This document shows, in pieces, positions 24,541-32,418 of a stretch of DNA of 48,136 nt. This DNA comes from Micavibrio sp. UBA2638 (GTDB lineage Bacteria; Pseudomonadota; Alphaproteobacteria; Micavibrionales; Micavibrionaceae), in NCBI GenBank assembly GCA_002359735.1, contig DENS01000008.1, positions 10,040 to 58,175 of the forward strand. The letters are read 5' to 3'. The translations under genes and the position numbers were made by a program. Position 1 is the first letter of the stretch. Every line of letters begins with the position of its first letter. Under the pieces are notes generated by a model. It searched no databases and was not told where the DNA came from. It saw only the letters and a program-made list of their open reading frames with translations.

Positions 24541-25833
24541 TTAACTATGGGATTTATTTTTGGCCAAAACCGCATCATGGATACTATTTGGCAGGGTTTT
24601 TACTTTTTCTTTTTTACTAAGCACAGGCAATATAACGAGGAAAAATGCGAAATAGTATGCGGTACAAATCAACCCCATTACACTTAACGGAAGACCAAAT
24701 AAAACAGCATCAGCAGCCTGTGAACCAATATACCCCAAAGCGACAAAATCAATAACCAGTAGTATAAAGAAAGTCCGGTATAATGGACGGTATCTGGCAG
24801 AACGTACTGGATGCGTATCAAGCCATGGCATTACAAACCATAAGGCAATAGCTCCGAACATCGCAATGACACCACCCAGCTTGGCTGTAATAAACACAAT
24901 ATCAGTAAACGGAATGCCAATTTCAAATGTGATTGCACGCAAAATTGCATAAAACGGTAAGAAGTACCATTCGGGCACAATATGTGCGGGTGTTACCAAT
25001 GGATCTGCAGGAATATAGTTATCCGGGTGGCCAAGATAGTCTGGCGCAAAAAACACGAACAAACAGTACAGGACAAGGAAAAATAGCAAGCCAAAGCTAT
25101 CCTTAATTGTGTAATACGGATGGAAAGACACAGTATCTTGTTCACTCTTTGGCTCAATGCCTTCAGGATTATTCGATCCGCAAATATGCAACGCCCAAAC
25201 ATGCAAGAACACAACCGCAAAAATAACAAACGGCAAGAGGTAGTGCAGCGCAAAAAAACGATTCAGCGTTGGATTATCAACGGAAAACCCTCCCCAAAGC
25301 CATGTCACGATCGGTTCTCCCACTAGTGGCAAAGCCGAAAACAAGTTTGTAATCACGGTTGCACCCCAATAGGACATCTGCCCCCAAGGAAGAACATAAC
25401 CGATAAACGCAGTGGCCATCATTAGTAAGAAAATCACCACACCTAAAATCCACAGGAGCTCGCGTGGCCCCTTATAAGAGCCATAATACATACCACGGAA
25501 AATGTGGATATAAACGGCGATAAAGAAAAACGAAGCCCCGTTAGAGTGCATGTAGCGTAACATCCAACCGAAATTAACATCACGCATAATTCGTTCTACG
25601 CTATCAAATGCCAGGTCAGTATGGGCCGTATATTGCATGGCCAGTACAATCCCAGTCACTATCATCGTAACAAGCATTACACCGGCGATCGCGCCAAAAT
25701 TCCAAAAGTAATTGAAATTTTTAGGTACAGGGAAAGACCCATACTCACGTTGCATCAACGTAAAGACTGGCAGCCTTGAATCGACCCACTCTACAACCGG
25801 ATTATCAAACTTTTCGCGCTGTCCGCTTCCCAT
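24541..25833 (-). CDS. petB: cytochrome b, bc1 complex
   Basis: A 430-residue integral membrane subunit that binds both b haems and the quinol/quinone sites of the bc1 complex. About eight hydrophobic helices are visible. Landmarks include GWMLRYMHSNGASFFF (haem ligand and quinone site, about 90-105), the HIFRGMYYGSYK block, GYVLPWGQMSYWGATVI (quinol site loop) and PEWYFLPFYAILR, the PEWY motif of the Qo site. Full-length fused cytochrome b (not split b6/IV). It sits 18 bases upstream of petC and 8 bases downstream of petA on the minus strand. Confidence 0.95.
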   Translation of the reverse strand: MGSGQREKFDNPVVEWVDSRLPVFTLMQREYGSFPVPKNFNYFWNFGAIAGVMLVTMIVTGIVLAMQYTAHTDLAFDSVERIMRDVNFGWMLRYMHSNGASFFFIAVYIHIFRGMYYGSYKGPRELLWILGVVIFLLMMATAFIGYVLPWGQMSYWGATVITNLFSALPLVGEPIVTWLWGGFSVDNPTLNRFFALHYLLPFVIFAVVFLHVWALHICGSNNPEGIEPKSEQDTVSFHPYYTIKDSFGLLFFLVLYCLFVFFAPDYLGHPDNYIPADPLVTPAHIVPEWYFLPFYAILRAITFEIGIPFTDIVFITAKLGGVIAMFGAIALWFVMPWLDTHPVRSARYRPLYRTFFILLVIDFVALGYIGSQAADAVLFGLPLSVMGLICTAYYFAFFLVILPVLSKKEKVKTLPNSIHDAVLAKNKSHS

Positions 25834-25841
25834 TTTTCTAC

Positions 25842-26390
25842 TTACCCTATTTTAATACGTGTATCAGATAAAAACTCATAATCAGGCACTGCCAGATTTT
25901 TAGGCGCAGGTCCCTTACGGATACGCCCGGATGTGTCGTAGTGCGAACCATGACACGGACAGAACCATCCGCCGTAATCCCCTTTCACTTCACCTGTTTT
26001 AGTTCCGACAGGCACACAGCCCAGATGCGTGCAGATTCCAACAACTACCAGCCATTCCGGGCGCTCGATACGTTCGGCATCAGATTGTTTATCAATCAAG
26101 CCGCTTACATCTACGCTTCTGGCCTCCTCAATCTCGGCCTCTGTACGACGGCGAATAAACACAGGCTTACCGCGCCACATTACCGTAATTGACTGCCCCA
26201 CTTGTATGGGACTTAAATCAACTTCTGTGGTGGAAAGCGCCAATGTATCTTTGGCGGGATTCATGGTGTCAACCAAAGGCCACGCGACACTACCGACGCC
26301 AACTGCGCCAAATGCGGCGGCCGTTAACTGAAGAAAATCACGACGGGATTCGCCATGCGCTTTATTATCTGCTGTTGTTGCTTTTGCCAT
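25842..26390 (-). CDS. petA: Rieske iron-sulfur protein, bc1 complex
   Basis: A 182-residue Rieske protein exported through Tat: twin-arginine motif ESRRDFLQL (14-22) then a hydrophobic anchor. The 2Fe-2S cluster motifs are C120-T-H-L-G-C125 and C144-P-C-H147-G-S, with C125/C146 forming the structural disulfide. It accepts an electron from quinol and gives it to cytochrome c1. Start ATG 26390; a TTG 12 bases upstream is an alternative. First gene of petABC; the 222-base gap to trmL must hold both divergent promoters, but no convincing consensus pair was seen. Confidence 0.95.
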   Translation of the reverse strand: MAKATTADNKAHGESRRDFLQLTAAAFGAVGVGSVAWPLVDTMNPAKDTLALSTTEVDLSPIQVGQSITVMWRGKPVFIRRRTEAEIEEARSVDVSGLIDKQSDAERIERPEWLVVVGICTHLGCVPVGTKTGEVKGDYGGWFCPCHGSHYDTSGRIRKGPAPKNLAVPDYEFLSDTRIKIG

Positions 26391-26612
26391 CTTAGGATCC
26401 AAATTTATTTTTGTTTTTGCAGTTGTTACTGGATTATCATTGTGTAATCAAGTGCTAATCTTGTAAACAGTCAATGCATGAATTACCACAGATAAAATCC
26501 CATATTTACAAAAAAATGCAATATGAATAGAAAAATACACGACAAATAGGGTTGATGACTTAACGAAAGTCAATTGCACAAAAAACAGCCGTCTGATAAA
26601 TATTTGCGGATT

Positions 26613-27068
26613 ATGATGATTAGTATAGCCATGTATCAACCAGACATCCCCCAAAACATGGGCGCCATGATGCGTTTATGTGCCTGTATGGGTGTTTCAT
26701 TAGAAATTATTGAGCCATGCGGTTTTCCGTGGAATGATAAAAAAATAAATAAATCAGCAATGGATTATTTTTCGGCCGTACAAATTACCCGGCACCAAAG
26801 CTGGGAAGCATTCAAAGACGCCATCGGAAACAGGCGCATCGTGCTTATGACCACCAAAGGTGCGCAAATGCATTATAATTTTAAATTTCAGCCGGGAGAT
26901 GTGTTGCTTGCTGGCCGGGAAAGCGCTGGCGTTCCGGATGACGTGCATAATCAGGTTGACGCACGCATTGTTATTCCAATGCAAAATGGCCAACGATCCC
27001 TGAACATCGTCAATGCAACATCTATGATACTCGGTGAATCTCTTAGGCAAACCCAATGGAAAGCATAG
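26613..27068 (+). CDS. trmL: tRNA (cytidine/uridine-34-2'-O)-methyltransferase TrmL
   Basis: A 151-residue SPOUT methyltransferase that 2'-O-methylates the wobble base of tRNA-Leu isoacceptors. It has the N-terminal YQPDIPQNMGAMMRLC (substrate face) and the knot motifs GDVLLAGRESAGVPDDV and RSLNIVNATSMILGE that bind SAM. Start at one of two adjacent ATGs (26613 or 26616), which gives the family start MISIAMYQPDIPQN; an upstream TTG at 26574 is less likely. hemF follows 4 bases after its stop, so the pair is cotranscribed. Length is typical. Confidence 0.92.
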   Translation: MMISIAMYQPDIPQNMGAMMRLCACMGVSLEIIEPCGFPWNDKKINKSAMDYFSAVQITRHQSWEAFKDAIGNRRIVLMTTKGAQMHYNFKFQPGDVLLAGRESAGVPDDVHNQVDARIVIPMQNGQRSLNIVNATSMILGESLRQTQWKA

Positions 27069-27072
27069 AAAC

Positions 27073-28005
27073 ATGAAAGTGAACCCTGCCCACATCAACA
27101 CTGGCGAAGGTCAGAAACTATCTATCTGGCACGATAACAAACACACAGCCTCTGCTTGGTTTCGTAACTTACGCGACCAAATTTGTAGTGAATTCGAGGC
27201 CATCGAAGAGGAGCTAAGTGAAGGACCGCATAGTAAGCTGAAGGCCGGACGGTTCGAACAAAAAAAATGGGATCGAGGCGAATCTGACCACCCTAACGAA
27301 TCGGGCAGCGTTTTAAAAGGCGGGGGCGAGATGTCCTTGATGCGTGGCCGTGTATTCGAAAAAGTTGGTGTTAACATTTCAACTGTGCACGGCGTTTTTT
27401 CGAAAGATTTTGCAAAAAAAATACCGGGTGGAGAAGACAGCGATGGGCAATTCTGGGCGAGCGGAATTTCGCTGGTCGCCCATATGCACTCCCCTTTGGT
27501 GCCCGCAGTGCACATGAATACCCGCATGATCGTAACCTCAAAAGGCTGGTTTGGCGGCGGCGCCGATTTAAACCCCATGTACGAAGTCAAAGAAGACACC
27601 ATCGCCTTCCACAATGCATTTAAAGAATGTTGTGACCGTCACAATCCGGATTACTACCCCCGCTTTAAAAAATGGTGCGACGAATACTTCTATATTCCAC
27701 ACCGAAAAATGGCGCGCGGGGTAGGCGGAATTTTCTATGATTATATTGACAACAACGACTGGCACGCCGATTTTTCTTTTACACAGGATGTCGGCAAAAC
27801 ATTCCTGAACATTTACCCTAAACTGGTACGTGAACACATGCACAAACCATGGACACCAGCCCAGCGCGAACATCAACTGGTGAAGCGCGGTTACTACGCA
27901 GAATACAATCTGGTTTACGATCGTGGAACACAGTTTGGCTTAAAAACCGGTGGAAATACAGAAGCGATACTAATGTCACTGCCACCAGAGGCCAAATGGC
28001 CATAG
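27073..28005 (+). CDS. hemF: oxygen-dependent coproporphyrinogen III oxidase
   Basis: A 310-residue cytosolic enzyme catalysing oxidative decarboxylation of coproporphyrinogen III to protoporphyrinogen IX, an aerobic haem synthesis step. Diagnostic blocks: GGGEMSLMRGRVFEKVGVN, VHMNTRMIVTSKGWFGGGAD, HRKMARGVGGIFYDY, and the terminal EYNLVYDRGTQFGLKTGGNT with ILMSLPP. Start ATG 27073, four bases after the trmL stop; the in-frame upstream start lies inside trmL. The haem supply fits the adjacent bc1 operon, an arrangement repeated in alphaproteobacteria. Confidence 0.95.
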   Translation: MKVNPAHINTGEGQKLSIWHDNKHTASAWFRNLRDQICSEFEAIEEELSEGPHSKLKAGRFEQKKWDRGESDHPNESGSVLKGGGEMSLMRGRVFEKVGVNISTVHGVFSKDFAKKIPGGEDSDGQFWASGISLVAHMHSPLVPAVHMNTRMIVTSKGWFGGGADLNPMYEVKEDTIAFHNAFKECCDRHNPDYYPRFKKWCDEYFYIPHRKMARGVGGIFYDYIDNNDWHADFSFTQDVGKTFLNIYPKLVREHMHKPWTPAQREHQLVKRGYYAEYNLVYDRGTQFGLKTGGNTEAILMSLPPEAKWP

Positions 28006-28132
28006 AAGCGTTTTACATGGGCTAGCAAACAAATCACTGGAAAATTAGAAATATCTAAGATTAAAAACTTGTAATTTTTTTCTGTATTTCGTAAAAAGAT
28101 CTCGTTTAGAAAACACGCTACGGAGAACAATT

Positions 28133-28549
28133 ATGAACACAAACAATCTTGCCCTGGTACAACCAGAGCCAGAACAATTGCATCTGCATCAAACTGGCTC
28201 GAAACTTACCCTCGGGGACATTTTTATTATTGAGGCCGGGAATACCCTTGCCCTGCAATCAACGGCCCCTGAAGACCCATTTGCAGCGGCCCGAAATATC
28301 GCAGATGCCAATAAAGGCAAACCAGTTTTATTCAGCGGCACCTTCCCCGATGGTAAAAACCGCGTACAAGCCACTATGGCCGTTCCCCCCGGTCAGAAAA
28401 CCAGTAAGGCCGCGAAAAATTTTGCCACAATATTCCAGACATCATCGGAAAACGTAACGATCAATTATTTCACAGAGATACAAAGCAAAGCTAACGAGAA
28501 AGAAGGCTCTACAGGCCATACTTATCTCAGTTTAACCGCCTCACTGTAA
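28133..28549 (+). CDS. hypothetical protein
   Basis: A 138-residue soluble protein with no recognised family. The central part (PEDPFAAARNIADANKGKPV) and the strand-rich end (ENVTINYFTEIQSKANEKEG) suggest a small alpha/beta fold; no signal peptide. The start ATG follows a good ribosome-binding site (GGAGAA, 5-base spacing). A Rho-independent terminator (28577-28607) follows 27 bases after the stop, showing that the gene ends a transcript. Codon use resembles its neighbours. Confidence 0.65.
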   Translation: MNTNNLALVQPEPEQLHLHQTGSKLTLGDIFIIEAGNTLALQSTAPEDPFAAARNIADANKGKPVLFSGTFPDGKNRVQATMAVPPGQKTSKAAKNFATIFQTSSENVTINYFTEIQSKANEKEGSTGHTYLSLTASL

Positions 28550-28576
28550 ACACCGAAGGCCATACTTCATTTATAA

Positions 28577-28607
28577 AAGCCGCTTATAACAAAGCGGCTT
28601 TATTTAT
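28577..28607 (+). terminator. Rho-independent terminator
   Basis: Seven-bp stem AAGCCGC (28577-28583) and GCGGCTT (28594-28600) with a 10-base loop, followed by TATTTATT. It ends the plus-strand transcript of the 138-residue gene and lies between convergent genes. Confidence 0.75.
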
Positions 28608-28636
28608 TCCCGCAATGCAGAAACCTTAGATAAAAC

Positions 28637-29875
28637 TTAAGATAGAGCTTTCCCTGATAAAGTGGCAAGCAAGTCATTTTTACTATACTGAAAATCACTG
28701 GCAATCCATTGCTGCTCTAAACCAGACAACGCCGCCCCCAACTCTGGGCCGCTCGTATACCCGGCATTCATTAACATCTGTCCATTTATCGGAAAATCCG
28801 GTATGTCCCAGCCTTGAATAATCTTCAGCGCATGAGGCGCATATCCGTTCATTACCCTGTCCTGCGCCAATTCAATCATAAGGGCTTGCGCACTTGGCAT
28901 GCGCCCACCAACATAAACAGCATGACGAACCGCCTGGTCGTTATCAAGATCAGGCAAGCACAAAACCTTATTTATAGCATCAGCATCACGCAAGAAAACC
29001 TTGGGAATTAACAAATATTTCGCTTTATAGCTGGACTGATTTAGCCCAAACAGCACATAAAGGCGGGATGATAAATTGATTAGCCCGTATCGTTTCTGAA
29101 CATCGCAAAAATGACCAAAGATATTCAGCTGATCCTCTGAAAAAAGAATATCCGGCAAAATATTGTTATTAAACATTATCAATAAAACATTCACAGGTTT
29201 ATCCACAGATAGAATCTTAAAAAATTCTTGTGTAATTCGCTCTGCTGACAAGGAAGAAATATGTATAGCCGCAGCTTTGCAGGCCTTTAGCGCGGCAGGC
29301 TCCGGCTTTCCTGAGCCATAAAGGGCATGAAAACGAAAAAAACGTAATATGCGCAGATAATCCTCTGCTATACGTTGCTTTGGATCCCCCACAAATTTGA
29401 TTTTACGCGCCTCCAAATCGGCAATACCGCTTCCTAGCGGATCATAGATATGCCCTTCGCTATCGGCAAATAATGCATTCATGGTGAAGTCCCTGCGCCG
29501 GGCATCCTCTAGCCAACTGTCAGCAAAGGCGACAACGGCGTGGCGTCCGTCTGTTTCTACATCTTTACGCAACGTAGTAATTTCAAAACTGCGGCCATTT
29601 TGTATAGCTGTTACGGTGCCATGATCCAGCCCCGTCGGAATAACCTTAACGCCAACCTCTTGCAAACGCCTTGTTACCTCCTGCGGCCTTAATTTGGTGG
29701 CCAAGTCAATATCCTCAACAGGCTCCGCCAATAGAGCATTACGAACAGCGCCGCCCACAAAAAGTGTTAAGGGGTTCTGTCCGTCATCGTTTAAAGCCTG
29801 CATAATAGTCTGGGTTTCGGCCTCTCGCATCCAATATGGAACCGGAATAGTTTTCACTGATTGCAGCTCACTCAT
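28637..29875 (-). CDS. cca: CCA-adding enzyme (tRNA nucleotidyltransferase)
   Basis: A 412-residue class II nucleotidyltransferase that adds or repairs the tRNA 3' CCA. The head domain has FVGGAVRNALL (39-49) and EDIDLAT (catalytic DxD), then the RRRDFTMNALFAD motif and DPLGSGIADLEARKIKFVGD, and the EDYLRILRFFRFHAL helix. The C-terminal part lacks an obvious HD motif. Which of CCA, CC or A it adds cannot be told. Its start overlaps the DUF1285 stop by 4 bases, so the two are translationally coupled on the minus strand. Confidence 0.92.
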   Translation of the reverse strand: MSELQSVKTIPVPYWMREAETQTIMQALNDDGQNPLTLFVGGAVRNALLAEPVEDIDLATKLRPQEVTRRLQEVGVKVIPTGLDHGTVTAIQNGRSFEITTLRKDVETDGRHAVVAFADSWLEDARRRDFTMNALFADSEGHIYDPLGSGIADLEARKIKFVGDPKQRIAEDYLRILRFFRFHALYGSGKPEPAALKACKAAAIHISSLSAERITQEFFKILSVDKPVNVLLIMFNNNILPDILFSEDQLNIFGHFCDVQKRYGLINLSSRLYVLFGLNQSSYKAKYLLIPKVFLRDADAINKVLCLPDLDNDQAVRHAVYVGGRMPSAQALMIELAQDRVMNGYAPHALKIIQGWDIPDFPINGQMLMNAGYTSGPELGAALSGLEQQWIASDFQYSKNDLLATLSGKALS

Positions 29876-30348
29876 AGCGATGTCTCCACCTCTCCCAATA
29901 GGTAATCATGCCCGCGGCTATAAACACTTGCACCGTATTGATGTACCATTGCATGATAAACGTTTCGGCTAAGGCGCGCATATAAACCACCGCGAACATG
30001 AACATAAGGCAACTTCATGTTATACACATCACTGTCCCGCAAAACCATTGGGTGATCAGGACCTAACGGCACCACATCGCCCATATTGGCTATCAAATCA
30101 AGCCCGTCCGTATTCTGACTGTAATCAATAATAATAAAAGGACTATCCACAACTTCGACGGGATATTTTTCATACGGCGACTGCAACCAATACCTGCCGT
30201 TCTCATCAACCCTCAATCCTTTATCAGCAAACAGCTTGGCCAGTGCTGAGCGCTTTATAGGCTCTCCATTGTGAAACCACTGTCCGTTTTCATCAATTTT
30301 AAAATAAGCCTTTTCGGTAATATCTTTATCTTTTGCCTGTGTGTTCAT
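29872..30348 (-). CDS. DUF1285 family protein
   Basis: A 158-residue cytosolic protein of the DUF1285 family (structural studies show two small beta-rich domains; function unknown). Blocks seen: FKIDENGQWFHNGEPIKRSAL (residues about 16-36), ENGRYWLQSPYEKYPVEV and HVRGGLYARLSRNVYHAMV. In other alphaproteobacteria it pairs with the CCA gene and the MoxR operon, as here. ATG 30348 is chosen; ATG 30372 is possible, and a further 5' extension would collide with the divergent moxR gene. It overlaps cca by 4 bases. Confidence 0.85.
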   Translation of the reverse strand: MNTQAKDKDITEKAYFKIDENGQWFHNGEPIKRSALAKLFADKGLRVDENGRYWLQSPYEKYPVEVVDSPFIIIDYSQNTDGLDLIANMGDVVPLGPDHPMVLRDSDVYNMKLPYVHVRGGLYARLSRNVYHAMVHQYGASVYSRGHDYLLGEVETSL

Positions 30349-30360
30349 AGGTTTTATCTC

Positions 30361-30388
30361 TTTTTTTTGCATGCCCGCACTATATAAT
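30361..30388 (+). promoter_or_regulatory. possible promoter of the moxR operon
   Basis: A perfect -10 hexamer TATAAT (30383-30388) lies 38 bases before the TTG start; upstream is only a T-rich stretch as -35, so this is weak evidence. The 78-base gap to the divergent DUF1285 gene must contain both promoters. Confidence 0.35.
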
Positions 30389-30426
30389 AAAACAGAAAGA
30401 AACCCCAAGTATACAAGGAGAATCCT

Positions 30427-31428
30427 TTGAGCTCCACCATCCCTGCAACAAAGACCGGCTCGATTGAAAAGCGTTTTGACGAAGCCTCGAGAAAACTGAC
30501 AAAAGCGAAGGCTGAAATCGGTAAAGTTATCTATGGCCAGAATACAGTGGTGGATCAAACCCTGACCACCTTAATTTGTAACGGACATGTTTTATTAATT
30601 GGCGTTCCTGGTTTGGCCAAAACCTTACTTGTTGAAACCACTGCCAAAGTTTTGGGGCTTGATAGCGGCCGTATTCAATGTACACCTGACTTAATGCCCG
30701 CCGATGTTATCGGATCGGAAGTTCTGGAAGAAGATGAAAAAGGAAGACGTTCATTTCGTTTTATCAAAGGCCCCGTCTTTACACAGTTCCTGATGGCCGA
30801 TGAAATTAATAGGGCGTCTCCACGCACACAATCTGCTTTGCTTCAGGCGATGCAAGAACGCGAAGTCAGCATTGCAGGTAAACCGCATAAACTCCCTTCA
30901 CCATTTCATGTTCTCGCCACGCAAAACCCACTGGAACAGGAAGGCACTTACCCCTTACCCGAAGCGCAACTAGACCGTTTTTTAATGCAAATTGACGTTC
31001 AATACCCGGATGAAGCCACCGAACGTCAAATCATTTTGGCCACTACGACAAATCAAAGCGAAGCTATTACCCCCGTTTTGAATGCGGCAGATTTATTGGA
31101 AATACAAGCACTTGTACGCGACATGCCGATTGGAGAAAAAGTTATTGATGCTATTATTAAGCTGGTTCGTGGCGCTCGCCCGGGAAAAGACGCGCATGAT
31201 TTGGTAAATGAATATGTAACCTGGGCACCTGGGCCGCGTGGTTCTCAGGGGCTTATGCTCGCCACACGTGCAAAAGCATTGCTGGATGGACGTAGCGCCC
31301 CGTCAGTCGATGATGTCGTCGATTTGGCGGAACCCATTTTACGCCACCGCATGGCACTAAATTTTAAGGCCCGTGCCAATAGCGTCAGTGCCAACACTGT
31401 ATTAAAAGCACTTTGTGAAACACTATAA
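30427..31428 (+). CDS. MoxR-family AAA+ ATPase
   Basis: A 333-residue AAA+ chaperone-like ATPase. Walker A GVPGLAKT (59-66), Walker B FLMADEINR, sensor 1 LATQNPLEQEGTYPLPEAQLD, and the C-terminal lid follow the MoxR pattern. These ATPases act with von Willebrand-type partners, as encoded just downstream, in metalloenzyme or envelope assembly. It starts at TTG 30427 with a canonical AGGAG upstream, so the rare start is well supported. First gene of a four-gene plus-strand operon. Confidence 0.92.
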   Translation: MSSTIPATKTGSIEKRFDEASRKLTKAKAEIGKVIYGQNTVVDQTLTTLICNGHVLLIGVPGLAKTLLVETTAKVLGLDSGRIQCTPDLMPADVIGSEVLEEDEKGRRSFRFIKGPVFTQFLMADEINRASPRTQSALLQAMQEREVSIAGKPHKLPSPFHVLATQNPLEQEGTYPLPEAQLDRFLMQIDVQYPDEATERQIILATTTNQSEAITPVLNAADLLEIQALVRDMPIGEKVIDAIIKLVRGARPGKDAHDLVNEYVTWAPGPRGSQGLMLATRAKALLDGRSAPSVDDVVDLAEPILRHRMALNFKARANSVSANTVLKALCETL

Positions 31429-31491
31429 CTTGATGAAACCAATTGAAAAAAGAAAGCGGTCAAGGCACTTTATCTTGACCCCGAATAAAAA

Positions 31492-32418
31492 ATGGCAGAT
31501 ACGTCCCCATATAACCACACGGCGAACATAACGCTTAGGCACTCCGCAGAACAGGCGGCACAAAGCCTACCTGCCTTACGTGCTGAGGCGGAAAAAGCTG
31601 TGGCCAGTGTCTTACATGGAGACCATGCCCAGTCCAAGCCGGGAATGGGCGAAAAATTCTGGCAATACCGAGAATATGTGCCCGGCGATCGCCCTCAAGA
31701 TATTGATTGGCGGCAGACCGCAAAAACTGAGCATGTATTCATCCGTCAGCGCGAATGGCAAACGGCCCAGACCTCTATTTTATGGTGTAGCCAAAGCCAG
31801 AGTATGGCCTTTACATCCAGCAATAGATTTCCAACCAAACAACAGACAGCACGCGTTTTAACGATGGCACTAGGCATAATGATGGTCAGGGCTGGTGAAA
31901 AAATCGGAAGTTTTTGCGCAGGAAAAACCGGGCGTAGCGAATCCGCACTGGAAGATTTAGCGACAAAACTAACCCAGGACATACGATCACTGGCTCCGCT
32001 CCCCGATCCTAATTTATATGCACTACCACGCCACGCCTATTTTTTCCAAATCGGCGATTACCTTGAGCCCCTAAGCGAAATTGAACAAAATTTTAAACAA
32101 TTTTCCGGCAGCACCGCTGGCGGGTGCGTCATTCAAATCCTTGACCCGTCGGAGTTAGAGCTCCTCTATAATGGGCGCGTTTTATTTCGGGACAAGAACC
32201 ACGGCAAAACCCAGCGCGTTGACAATGTTGCAGCTATTCGTGCGGCATATCAAAAACGCATACAAAACCATAATGAAGCGCTTCATCAATTGTGCAAGGA
32301 GCATCACTGGCATCATATTATGCATCGTACCGACCAAGACTATGCGGAGACCTTAAGCACTATATGGTCTATGATATCACATGAACACCTGGCCATGAAT
32401 GCTGGGGGAAGCGAATAA
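31492..32418 (+). CDS. DUF58 domain protein
   Basis: A 308-residue cytosolic protein of the DUF58 family, which pairs with MoxR ATPases; the C-terminal half is thought to adopt a vWA-like fold. The signature YREYVPGDRPQDIDWRQTAK (about 62-81) is present, followed by the strand ILWCSQSQSMAF (96-107) at the place of the vWA metal-site motif DxSxS; here the Asp is replaced (C-S-Q-S-Q-S). It overlaps the next start by one base (TAATG). The preceding gene ends 63 bases upstream, so operon membership is probable. Confidence 0.85.
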   Translation: MADTSPYNHTANITLRHSAEQAAQSLPALRAEAEKAVASVLHGDHAQSKPGMGEKFWQYREYVPGDRPQDIDWRQTAKTEHVFIRQREWQTAQTSILWCSQSQSMAFTSSNRFPTKQQTARVLTMALGIMMVRAGEKIGSFCAGKTGRSESALEDLATKLTQDIRSLAPLPDPNLYALPRHAYFFQIGDYLEPLSEIEQNFKQFSGSTAGGCVIQILDPSELELLYNGRVLFRDKNHGKTQRVDNVAAIRAAYQKRIQNHNEALHQLCKEHHWHHIMHRTDQDYAETLSTIWSMISHEHLAMNAGGSE